NCBI RefSeq assembly: GCF_001898805.1
Contig: NZ_MKVJ01000021.1
Location: 506,529-570,528 of the forward strand
Length of the DNA stretch: 64,000 nucleotides
Direction: 5' to 3'
DNA from: Leifsonia sp. 71-9
Lineage (GTDB): Bacteria; Actinomycetota; Actinomycetes; Actinomycetales; Microbacteriaceae
Part shown: in pieces, positions 49,483 through 57,186 of the stretch
Position numbering within the stretch: the stretch's first letter is position 1
How the letters are laid out: the number at the start of each line of letters is the position of its first letter
Notes under the pieces: model-generated
What the model saw: the letters and a program-made list of their open reading frames with translations, nothing else
Databases searched by the model: none
What the model was told of the DNA's origin: nothing
Translations under genes and position numbers: made by a program

Positions 49483-50447
49483 CGGCCGCACCCATGCTGA
49501 CCGAGAGCGTCGCACCCACCACGCGGGCCCACGACCGGGCCCGCGTGGACGGGAGCCGTCGTCGACCCAGCCCGCGTTGGGGCGACCGGCTCGCCGGCTT
49601 CGTCATGGCGGCCCCGGCCGTCATCGTGTTCATCGCGATGTTCATCGTCCCGATGATCCTGGCGTTCGTCCTCAGCCTCACCGACTGGAACGGCTACAGC
49701 CTCCGCTTCGACTTCATCGGCTTCGACAACTACCGGTTCGCCTTCCGCAACCCCCGCACGATCGACGCGGCGGTCTTCACCGCCGTGATCGCGGTGGTGG
49801 GGACCATCCTCTGCAACGGCGTCGGGCTGGCACTGGCGGCGCTGATCTCGGGGCCGGGGCGCGCGAACACCGTGCTGCGGACGATCTTCTTCTACCCCTA
49901 CATCATCAGCGCCCTGATCATCGGGTTCCTGTGGTCGGCACTGCTGTCGCCGCACGGCGCGGTGAACGGGCTGCTGGGGGCGGTGGGCGTCGGGCCCGTG
50001 CCGTTCCTGACCGACCCGACGTTCGCCAAGGCGACGGTGATCCTCACGATCGTCTGGGCCCATTTCGGGTTCAACATGATCCTCTACATCGCCGGCATCA
50101 AGTCGGTGCCGACGGAGTACTACGAGGCCGCGACGATGGACGGCGCGAGCCGCTGGCAGCAGTTCCGTTCCATCACGGTGCCGATGATCGCCCCGGTGGT
50201 GACCGTGAACCTGGTACTGACCCTCGTCGGGCTCCTCAAGGCGTACGACGTCATCCTGGCGCTCACGGACGGCGGCCCGGCCGCGTCGACGCAGACCATC
50301 GTCTACCAGATCCTCAAGGACTCGTTCGCGCAATCGCGGCTGGGGCTGGGGGCGGCCCAGTCCGTCGTCCTGCTGATCGTCACGGCGGCGATCGGGCTCG
50401 CGGTGACGTTCGCCCGGCGAGGCGCCGAGCGGAAGGTGACCGACTGA
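49479..50447 (+). CDS. Sugar ABC transporter permease, MalF-like
   Basis: This 322-residue protein has six membrane helices after a 35-residue cytoplasmic N-terminus. The EAA loop YYEAATMDGASRWQQFRSITVPMIAP (about 208-233) docks the ATPase. DNYRFAFRNP near the start is typical of CUT1 MalF-type subunits. GTG 49479 overlaps the previous stop; ATG 49494 is an alternative. No ATPase gene is present in the operon, so a shared MsiK-type ATPase is likely (family knowledge of actinobacteria). Confidence 0.93.
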   Translation: MTAAPMLTESVAPTTRAHDRARVDGSRRRPSPRWGDRLAGFVMAAPAVIVFIAMFIVPMILAFVLSLTDWNGYSLRFDFIGFDNYRFAFRNPRTIDAAVFTAVIAVVGTILCNGVGLALAALISGPGRANTVLRTIFFYPYIISALIIGFLWSALLSPHGAVNGLLGAVGVGPVPFLTDPTFAKATVILTIVWAHFGFNMILYIAGIKSVPTEYYEAATMDGASRWQQFRSITVPMIAPVVTVNLVLTLVGLLKAYDVILALTDGGPAASTQTIVYQILKDSFAQSRLGLGAAQSVVLLIVTAAIGLAVTFARRGAERKVTD

Positions 50448-51340
50448 TGACGACGACCACGACCCCGACCGCGCGCCCGACGGCTGCGCCCGCCACGCCC
50501 GCGAGACGGTCGCCGGTGGGAGCGATCGTGCGCTGGATCGCGCTCGGAGGGACGGCGCTGGTCATGCTGGTGCCGCTCTACGTGCTCGTGATCAGCGCGT
50601 TCAAACCGCAGGACCAGATCATCCAGCACCCGCTCGAGATCTCGCCGAGCTCGTTCACGCTCGAGTTCCTCTGGAACGCGATCACCAGCACGAAGTTCAA
50701 CGTGATCGCCGCCTACGGCGTCACCCTGCTGTTCGTGGCCCTCGTGAACCTGTTCTGCATCCTGCTGTCGGCGCCGGTGGCCTATGTCATCGCGCGCGGG
50801 CGCAAGAAGTGGCACATGGCGCTCCTCCTGCTCTTCGTCTCGGGGCTGTTCATCCCCGGTCAGGTGACGCTGATCCCGGTGGTCTTCGTACTGCGGGTGC
50901 TGGGATTGATCAACACCATCCCCGGCTTCGTCCTGTTCGAGACGGCGGCGACGCTGCCGGTGACGATCTTCCTGTTCAGCGCGTACCTGCGGACGGTCCC
51001 GCGCGACATCGACGAGGCGGCCGCCCTCGACGGCGCCGGCCGGATCCGCATCTTCTGGTCGTGCATCTTCCCGATCATGCGTCCGGTGGTCGCTACCGTC
51101 GTGGTGCTCAACTCCATCGGGGTCTGGAACGACTTCGTGAGCCCGCAGATCATCCTGGGCGGCGGATCGGGGATCTACACGGTCACGACGGGGGTGTACG
51201 CCGCCGTTGGCGAGTTCTCGACGGACTACACCGTCGTCTTCCCGACCCTGCTGCTGGCGATCGCGCCCATCGTGGTGTTCTTCGTGATCATGCAGCGGCA
51301 CATCATCGGCGGCCTGGTCGCCGGAGCGACGAAAGGCTGA
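50447..51340 (+). CDS. Sugar ABC transporter permease, MalG-like
   Basis: This 297-residue protein has six helices after a Thr/Pro-rich N-terminus. SAFKPQDQIIQHPLEISPSS is the usual MalG opening loop. The EAA motif DIDEAAALDGAGRIRIFWSCIFPIMRP (about 186-212) contacts the ATPase. Its ATG shares one base with the stop of the MalF-like gene (TGATG). It forms the translocation pore with that subunit. Confidence 0.93.
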   Translation: MTTTTTPTARPTAAPATPARRSPVGAIVRWIALGGTALVMLVPLYVLVISAFKPQDQIIQHPLEISPSSFTLEFLWNAITSTKFNVIAAYGVTLLFVALVNLFCILLSAPVAYVIARGRKKWHMALLLLFVSGLFIPGQVTLIPVVFVLRVLGLINTIPGFVLFETAATLPVTIFLFSAYLRTVPRDIDEAAALDGAGRIRIFWSCIFPIMRPVVATVVVLNSIGVWNDFVSPQIILGGGSGIYTVTTGVYAAVGEFSTDYTVVFPTLLLAIAPIVVFFVIMQRHIIGGLVAGATKG

Positions 51341-51343
51341 CGC

Positions 51344-53251
51344 GTGGAGATCATCACCGGCATCCCGCTGGACGCGGCGCCCGCCTGGGCCGTCCTCCAG
51401 CGCCGCCTGTTCGCCGACATCGAGGAGGGCCGGCGCCTGTTCGAGCGCCGCTACACCGGGCCGGACGGCGGCATCCTCTTCCCGGCGGAGTTCACCGACC
51501 GCGACGGGGTCGACGATGTCTACGAACCGTTCTTCAACTGGCCGGCGTTCTACCTGCTGGGCGGCGGCGACGAGGTGCTCGCCGCCGCGAAGCAGCACTG
51601 GGAGGGTGTGACGGCTCAGCTCACGGCGGCCGGGATGCTGACCGGCGAGTACGAGAACGGCTACGACTGGTTCCATCAGGGGGAGTCGCTCCTCTTCTTC
51701 TACGGGCTGTGCGCGGCGGATCCCGCAGACCAGGCGTTCGCCGAGCGTGCGCGCCGGTTCGCCGAGCTGTACACCGATCCGGCGCACGGCAACTACGACC
51801 CCGACCGCAACATCATCCGAGCGCCGCACAACGGGGCGCTCGGACCGCGTCCCGGCCTGAACGACGTGGTGCAGCCGTACTCCGCCGACCTCGCGGAGAT
51901 GGAACGGTACGGGCTGCCCCTCGAGCACGTTCCCGGCATCGAGCGCTGGGACGATCTCGCGCGCCCGTCCGCGGCGCAGGCGATGGGGGAGGCGATGCAG
52001 CGCGCGGCGGCCGGAGACGTCGTCGTGAACCTCGCCGCGACCGGACTGGTGGCCAATCGCTGGCTCCTGGACGGCGACCCGGCCGCCGCGGAGTGGATCG
52101 AGCGCTACGTCGGCGGGTGGAGCGAACGTGCCCGAGCCAACGGCGGCCTCGTTCCCGACAGCGTGGCACCCGATGGATCGGTCGGCGGCCTGCACGACGG
52201 CCGGTGGTTCGGCGGGCACTACGGCTGGACCTGGCCGCACGGCCTCCCCTCGGTCGGCATGGCCACCGTCGTCGGCGGGCTGAGCGCCGCCCTGGTCACC
52301 GGGGACGACGGCCACCTGGACACGGCGCGTCGCGTGCTCGACGCGGTCCTCGACCAGGCCGTCGTCGCGCCCGTGACCGAGACGCCGTACAGTCTGCGCG
52401 GGGGCTGGCTCGCCCGGCTCGGGGCGGACGCGAGCCGACCCGCGCTCCTCGTGCCGCACCGGTACGGACGGCAGGGCTGGTTCGACTACGCCCCGATGCC
52501 GCCGGAGCTCCCGACCTGGCTGTGGTGGTGGTCGCACGACCCGGCCGACCGCGCGCGCCTCGACCGGGTACGGGAGGGGCTCCCCGCCACCGCCGATCCG
52601 GTCAAGCCGTTCCGGGATAAGGCGGAGGCGGGCCACGAGGCGCCGTGGCTCGACTTCCTCGACGGCCGCCTCCCCGACTACCCGGAGCGCGCTCTGTCGA
52701 TGGCGCTCGGCCAGGTGGCGCGGCGGGTCGCGCTCATCGACCAGGACGACAGCGATCCGGCCACCGTGCACCTCCATTTCTGGCAGCGCGTGAACCCGGT
52801 CGTGACGGAGGTGCTCACCCAGCTGGTGGGCGGGGCCCCGCAGGTGCTCTACAACGGCGGCCTCCCGTTCACCGCGGTCGCGTACGAGGACGCCGACCGC
52901 CGGCGCCCGGGGCTGCCGCAGGATGTCGCCGCCCTGGTGACCGGGATCGAGCGCGACCGCGTGGCCCTGCAGCTCGTCAACATCTCGCCGACCCGGACGC
53001 GCCGGGTGGTCGTGCGTCCCGCCCATCCCGCGTCGCCGCGGCTGACCGCGGTCGGCGCGATCACGGAGCGGGACGGCGACCATCCCGGGGCGAGCACCGC
53101 TTACGCGGCGACCCGCGGCACCCGGCAGCACGAGCGGATCGAGACGGATGCCGACGGCGTCGTGGTCGTCCTGCCGCCGTTCCACCGCGCCGAACTCGAA
53201 CTGTTCACCACGCCCAGCGACCCGACCGACAACACGAAGGAACGACCATGA
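51344..53251 (+). CDS. Unrecognised 635-residue protein in the sugar operon, probably (alpha/alpha) barrel
   Basis: The family is not recognised. The protein has no signal peptide. The first about 400 residues alternate amphipathic helices with aromatic loops (FFNWPAFYLLGGGDE, NGYDWFHQGESLLFFYGL, WFGGHYGWTWPHGLPSVG), as in (alpha/alpha)6 glycosidases or lyases. The last about 150 residues are beta-rich with an RRVVVRPAHPASPRL strand, like a C-terminal sandwich. GTG 51344 follows AAAGG. The stop overlaps the RraA-like start (ATGA). Position directly behind the permeases suggests it processes the imported oligosaccharide. Confidence 0.6.
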   Translation: MEIITGIPLDAAPAWAVLQRRLFADIEEGRRLFERRYTGPDGGILFPAEFTDRDGVDDVYEPFFNWPAFYLLGGGDEVLAAAKQHWEGVTAQLTAAGMLTGEYENGYDWFHQGESLLFFYGLCAADPADQAFAERARRFAELYTDPAHGNYDPDRNIIRAPHNGALGPRPGLNDVVQPYSADLAEMERYGLPLEHVPGIERWDDLARPSAAQAMGEAMQRAAAGDVVVNLAATGLVANRWLLDGDPAAAEWIERYVGGWSERARANGGLVPDSVAPDGSVGGLHDGRWFGGHYGWTWPHGLPSVGMATVVGGLSAALVTGDDGHLDTARRVLDAVLDQAVVAPVTETPYSLRGGWLARLGADASRPALLVPHRYGRQGWFDYAPMPPELPTWLWWWSHDPADRARLDRVREGLPATADPVKPFRDKAEAGHEAPWLDFLDGRLPDYPERALSMALGQVARRVALIDQDDSDPATVHLHFWQRVNPVVTEVLTQLVGGAPQVLYNGGLPFTAVAYEDADRRRPGLPQDVAALVTGIERDRVALQLVNISPTRTRRVVVRPAHPASPRLTAVGAITERDGDHPGASTAYAATRGTRQHERIETDADGVVVVLPPFHRAELELFTTPSDPTDNTKERP

Positions 53252-54039
53252 CCGAGACACCGGGTGCCCTCCCGCACCCCGACTTCACCCTCCCCGTGCG
53301 CGGCGCGGCCTATCGGCGGGCGGACGCGGGCACGATCGCCGGCTTCGACACGATCACGTCGGCGACCGCATGCGCCAAGCTGCACGGGATGGGCATCTCG
53401 CGCTCGTACGTGGACGGGCCCGTGCCCCTGACCCCGGGTCAGCGCGTGGTGGGCTCGGCGATCACGCTGCAGTTCATGCCGCAGCGGGAGGACCTCGCGT
53501 CCGGCCTGGGCCAGGAGTACGTCGAGCGCCACACCGCCCTCTGGCACGTCCTCGAGCAGGTGCAGCCCGGCGACGTGCTCGTGATCCAGGCGTACGGCAG
53601 CCGGTTCTCCGGCTGCATCGGCGACATCCTCGCCCGCTACTTCCTGCGCAAGGGCGGGGCCGGGATCGTCGTCGACGGGCGTATCCGCGACGCCGCCCGG
53701 ATCCGGGAGCTCGGGCTGCCGGTGTGGTCGACGGGGACGACCCCGCACTACGCGTCGCAGACCGAGCTGTTCCCGTGGGCGTACGACGTGCCCGTCGCCG
53801 TCGGCGGCGCGCTCTGCATGCCGGGCGACGTGGTCCTCGCGGACGACGACGGTCCCGTGATCGTGCCGCAGGCCATGTCCGGTCAGGTCATCGAGGCGGC
53901 GCGCGACCACGAGGAGTGGGAGACCTTCAGCCGCAGCCGGCTCGACGACGGTGCCCGGCTGAGCGACTACTACCCGCTCACACCCGACACCCGAGAGGAG
54001 TACGAGGAGTGGCGTTCCGCGCAGGCGTTCGCCCTCTGA
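53248..54039 (+). CDS. RraA/HMG-aldolase-fold protein
   Basis: This 263-residue protein has DVLVIQAYGSRFSGCIGDILARYFLRKGGAGIVVDGRIRDAARI, which contains the G-x20-R-D signature of the RraA/4-hydroxy-4-methyl-2-oxoglutarate aldolase family, and PVAVGGALCMPGDVVLADDDGPVIVP. In a sugar operon it more likely acts as a metal-dependent aldolase or keto-acid lyase on a 2-keto-3-deoxy acid than as an RNase E regulator. This is an inference from context. ATG 53248 is fixed by the ATGA overlap. Confidence 0.85.
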   Translation: MTETPGALPHPDFTLPVRGAAYRRADAGTIAGFDTITSATACAKLHGMGISRSYVDGPVPLTPGQRVVGSAITLQFMPQREDLASGLGQEYVERHTALWHVLEQVQPGDVLVIQAYGSRFSGCIGDILARYFLRKGGAGIVVDGRIRDAARIRELGLPVWSTGTTPHYASQTELFPWAYDVPVAVGGALCMPGDVVLADDDGPVIVPQAMSGQVIEAARDHEEWETFSRSRLDDGARLSDYYPLTPDTREEYEEWRSAQAFAL

Positions 54040-54950
54040 GGGCCACGCCTGGCGCGTCCGACACCTTCGGTCTCGGCTGCGCGCCGATCGGCAATCTCTA
54101 CCGTGCCGTGGCCGAAGCGGACGCCGAGGCGACCGTCGCGGCCGCGTTGGCGCACGGGATCCGCTTCTTCGACACGGCGCCGCACTACGGCGCCGGAGCG
54201 AGCGAGCTCCGCCTGGGCCGGGGCCTCGCTGGCGTGGACCGCGACACCGTCTCGATCGCGACGAAGGTCGGCCGGCGCATCGTCGACGCGGAGGGAGCCG
54301 CCGTCCCCGCGGGCGGGGTGGGGACCGCCACGGTGGGCGATCTGAGTGCGGACGGGGTGCTGCGGAGCGTCGACGGCAGCCTCCGCCGCCTCGGCACCGA
54401 CCGCATCGACCTCCTCTACCTGCACGACCCCGCCGACGTCGACGAGGCGCTCCGCGGCGCGATCCCGGCGCTGGTCCGCCTGCGCGAGGAGGGCGTCGTG
54501 CGCTCGGTCGGCGTCGGGATGGTGTGGCCCGAGCCCCTCACCCGCTTCGTCCGCGAGGCAGCGATCGACGTGGTCATGATCGCGGGCCGCGTGACCCTGC
54601 TCGACCGGACGGCGGAATCCGGACTGCTGCCCGCGGCCGCCGAACGCGGAGTCGGGGTCATCGCGGCCGGCGTCTACAACTCCGGCATCCTCGCCGACCC
54701 CGAGGGGAGCCCGTACTTCGACTACCGCGAGGCCGCTCCCGAGTTGCGGGACCGCGCCGTCGCCCTCCGCGGCCTCTGCCGCTCGCGCGGGGTGCAGCTG
54801 TCGCACGCCGCGGCGCGCTATCCCCTGCAGCACGCGGCCGTCGATGCGGTGGTCGTCGGCGCGCGGACTCCCGAGGAGGTCGCCGCCATCGCCGCGGCCG
54901 AACGCGCACCGATCCCCGATGATCTGTGGGCGGAGCTGGAGGCGGTGTGA
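54009..54950 (+). CDS. Aldo-keto reductase of the L-fucose/D-threo-aldose 1-dehydrogenase type
   Basis: This 313-residue protein has the catalytic tetrad Asp55 and Tyr60 (FFDTAPHYG), Lys86 (IATKVGR) and His139 (LLYLHDPAD). GLGCAPIGNLYRAV and VVVGARTPEEVAAI match D-threo-aldose 1-dehydrogenases, which oxidise L-fucose or L-galactose to the lactone. The GTG start at 54009 lies 31 bases inside the RraA-like gene. The stop overlaps the lactonase start (GTGA). The pairing with a lactonase supports an oxidative, non-phosphorylating sugar route. Confidence 0.87.
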   Translation: MAFRAGVRPLRATPGASDTFGLGCAPIGNLYRAVAEADAEATVAAALAHGIRFFDTAPHYGAGASELRLGRGLAGVDRDTVSIATKVGRRIVDAEGAAVPAGGVGTATVGDLSADGVLRSVDGSLRRLGTDRIDLLYLHDPADVDEALRGAIPALVRLREEGVVRSVGVGMVWPEPLTRFVREAAIDVVMIAGRVTLLDRTAESGLLPAAAERGVGVIAAGVYNSGILADPEGSPYFDYREAAPELRDRAVALRGLCRSRGVQLSHAAARYPLQHAAVDAVVVGARTPEEVAAIAAAERAPIPDDLWAELEAV

Positions 54951-55762
54951 CCGGCGGCGCCATCGACGCCCATGTGCACCTGTGGGATCTCGAGCGGTTC
55001 GGACTGTCGTGGTTCCGGCCGGAGCTCGGACTCCCGCGCGCGGCGGATGTGCGGGCCCTCGCGGTGGCCGCGGGGGAGGCGGCGACGCCCGTCGGCCGAG
55101 TGACGGGCGCGATCGCGGTGCAGGCGGCCGACACGGTCGAGGAGGCGCAGTGGCTGTCCGGTCTGCGCGACCCGCTGGTGGCGGGCGTCGTGCTGCAGTA
55201 CGACCCCGAAGACCGGCCGGGCGGCGCGCGGAGCGAGCTCGCCGGCCGGGTGCGCGGGGTGCGCGTCGCGGTGCCCGCGCGACGCCCCGATCTGGCCGAC
55301 GTCGCGGGGATCGACGCCCTGTGCGACCGGATCGGGCGGGCGCACGGCGTCGTCGAGTTCCTGGTGCGCGCGGAGCAGCTGCCGGCCGTCGCGGGCATCG
55401 CCGCCCGGCAGCCGCGCACCCAGATCGTCGTGTGCCACCTGGGTCTCGGCGCCGCCGAGCCGGACGACTCGTGGGAGGCGGGACTGCGCGCCGTGGCGGC
55501 GCAATCCAATGCCGCGGCGAAGGCGTCCGGCCTCGTGACCGCGGCCGACCCCGCCGGCGACCGGCTCGCGCGCGCGCTGGCCGTCGCGGTCGACGCCTTC
55601 GGGCCGGAACGGCTGCTCTTCGGCAGCGACTGGCCGATGTCCGCCCGGATCGCGCCGTACGCGGCGGTCGTCGACCGCACCGCGGCGGCGCTCCCGAGAC
55701 TGGGGGCGAGTGGGGACGAGGCGTTCTGGGGAGGAACGGCGCGGAGGATCTACCGGCTCTGA
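54947..55762 (+). CDS. Amidohydrolase-2 family lactonase (L-fuconolactonase-like)
   Basis: This 271-residue TIM-barrel hydrolase has the metal site IDAHVHLWD (His9, His11), a central IVVCHLGLG histidine and LLFGSDWP with the catalytic Asp. Length and motifs fit L-fucono/L-rhamnono-lactonases, which open the lactone made by the preceding dehydrogenase. GTG 54947 follows GGAGG and overlaps the previous stop. It converges on the GntR gene with a 13-base overlap. No dehydratase for the next step is in the window. Confidence 0.87.
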   Translation: MTGGAIDAHVHLWDLERFGLSWFRPELGLPRAADVRALAVAAGEAATPVGRVTGAIAVQAADTVEEAQWLSGLRDPLVAGVVLQYDPEDRPGGARSELAGRVRGVRVAVPARRPDLADVAGIDALCDRIGRAHGVVEFLVRAEQLPAVAGIAARQPRTQIVVCHLGLGAAEPDDSWEAGLRAVAAQSNAAAKASGLVTAADPAGDRLARALAVAVDAFGPERLLFGSDWPMSARIAPYAAVVDRTAAALPRLGASGDEAFWGGTARRIYRL

Positions 55763-56427
55763 TCGGTGCCGGGCTCCTCGAGGAGCGTCCCCGCAGCGTG
55801 AGCCCGGAAGAGGGCGGACGCGGCGGCCGGGTCGTCGCCGTCGAGCAGGTCGAGCAGGCTCCGGTGCCAGTCGGCGACCTCGTGCCAGTCGCCCTCGAAG
55901 CTCGGGTCGCCCAGCACGTGCATCGAGCGGAGGCCGGGTTCGATGATGTCCCACATCTTCGGCAGGTAGCTGTTCCCGCTGGCCTCGACCACGCTGCGGT
56001 GGAAGGTGAAGTCGAGCTCGCGGAACGCATCCAGGTCGCCGGCGTCGGCCGCGCTGTGCATCTGGGCGATCAGGTCGCCGAGACGGGCGCGCGTCGCCGG
56101 TGCGAGCGTGCCGCACGCGAGCCGTCCGGCGATCGCCTCGAGCTCCGCGCGCGCGGCGCGGGCCTGCAGGAATTCCTCCTCGGAGTAGCTGGCCACGAAG
56201 TTGCCGAGATGGCGCACGTGCGAGACGAGGCCCTCGTGCGCGAGCTGCTTGAGCGCGTCGCGCACCGGAGCCTGACTCACCTGCATGCGCTTGGCGAGCT
56301 GCGACTCGACGAGCTGCTCGCCGGGCGCGAGCGTCCCGTCCTTGATCATCGTCTTCATCAGCTCGTAGATCTGGTCGGAGAGCAGGCCGCGCTTGAGACC
56401 GGCCAGGGAGGTGAACGGGTCGGTCAT
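55750..56427 (-). CDS. GntR-family (FCD domain) transcriptional regulator
   Basis: This 225-residue protein has an N-terminal winged helix (SDQIYELMKTMIKDGTLAPGEQLVESQLAKRM, then QVSQAPVRDALKQLAHEGLV, about 17-69). The C-terminal FCD helical ligand domain follows, with Asp/His metal-site residues in ELDFTFHRSVVEASGN and EVADWHRSLLDLL. It is ATGA-coupled to the SGNH esterase, downstream of the 57101 operator. It is the best candidate to bind GATTATCGATTA and to sense a sugar acid from the pathway (inference). Confidence 0.9.
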   Translation of the reverse strand: MTDPFTSLAGLKRGLLSDQIYELMKTMIKDGTLAPGEQLVESQLAKRMQVSQAPVRDALKQLAHEGLVSHVRHLGNFVASYSEEEFLQARAARAELEAIAGRLACGTLAPATRARLGDLIAQMHSAADAGDLDAFRELDFTFHRSVVEASGNSYLPKMWDIIEPGLRSMHVLGDPSFEGDWHEVADWHRSLLDLLDGDDPAAASALFRAHAAGTLLEEPGTDQSR

Positions 56428-57056
56428 GCGCGCGCCCCCGCTCGCAGGTCGGAGGCGGGAATCGTCTCGTACGCGGCGAGCCAGGCATCCGCGAGCAGGC
56501 GCGAGCCCGCGGGCGTGGGATGCACGCCGTCGGGCGCGATCGCCGCCGGCCCCTGTTGCTCGGCCGCGCGCGAGAAGGCGGCCTGCACCGGCACGAAGCG
56601 TGCGCCCGTCTCGTCCGCGAGGCGCGCGACGACGGCGCGCTTCTCGTCGAGATCGGCGGCCCACTCCGCCTGATCCGGCCGGATCGGCACGACGTACGGC
56701 TCCACCAGGAGCACGACCCGCGCGTCCGCCCGGTCGAGCAGCCGGCGGTAGGTCGCCTCGAAGTCGGCGGCGCTCGTCGGGTCGTCGCTGTCGAAGCGCC
56801 GCCACATGTCGTTGACGCCGACGGCGATGGTCAGGACGTCGGGCCCCTCCGCCCGGACGTCCTGCTCCCACCGTCGCTCCAGGTCCACGGTGCGGTCCCC
56901 GGCGATCCCCCGGTTCACGACGACGACGTCGGCCCCCTGTGCCGCCAGGTCGTCGACGATGAGGGCGACGTAGCCGTCGCCGTACGAACCGTCGTCGGTG
57001 CGATCGCGGCCGGCGTCGGTGATGGAGTCGCCGGCGAAGACGAGCCGTTGCGTCAT
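56424..57056 (-). CDS. SGNH/GDSL-type esterase
   Basis: This 210-residue protein has all four SGNH blocks: FAGDSITD with Ser11, Gly50 in VNRGIAGD, VGVNDMW with Asn82, and DGVHPT with Asp176 and His179. No signal peptide is present, so it is cytoplasmic. It probably removes acetyl groups from imported oligosaccharide. AAAGGG precedes ATG 57056. It is the first gene of a two-gene operon with the GntR regulator and follows the operator at 57101. Confidence 0.92.
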   Translation of the reverse strand: MTQRLVFAGDSITDAGRDRTDDGSYGDGYVALIVDDLAAQGADVVVVNRGIAGDRTVDLERRWEQDVRAEGPDVLTIAVGVNDMWRRFDSDDPTSAADFEATYRRLLDRADARVVLLVEPYVVPIRPDQAEWAADLDEKRAVVARLADETGARFVPVQAAFSRAAEQQGPAAIAPDGVHPTPAGSRLLADAWLAAYETIPASDLRAGARA

Positions 57057-57100
57057 GGTGCCCTTTCGATCGCATCGCACACCGTGCGACCTCCCCAGCA

Positions 57101-57112
57101 TAATCGATAATC
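57101..57112 (-). promoter_or_regulatory. GATTATCGATTA operator of the esterase/GntR operon
   Basis: On the minus strand the site reads GATTATCGATTA, identical to 48165-48176, 45 bases before the esterase start. It is enclosed by an extra dyad, CCCAGC at 57094-57099 and GCTGGG at 57113-57118. Confidence 0.7.
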
Positions 57113-57140
57113 GCTGGGAGGAGCGCCGTGATCGACGACA

Positions 57141-57174
57141 GAGCGGGGGCCGCGCGTCGGCACGGCCCCCGCTC
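57141..57174 (-). terminator. Intrinsic terminator of the beta-helix gene
   Basis: GAGCGGGGGCCG and CGGCCCCCGCTC form a perfect 12-bp stem with a ten-base loop, 12 bases beyond the stop codon at 57187. Confidence 0.75.
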
Positions 57175-57186
57175 GGTCGGCGCGCG

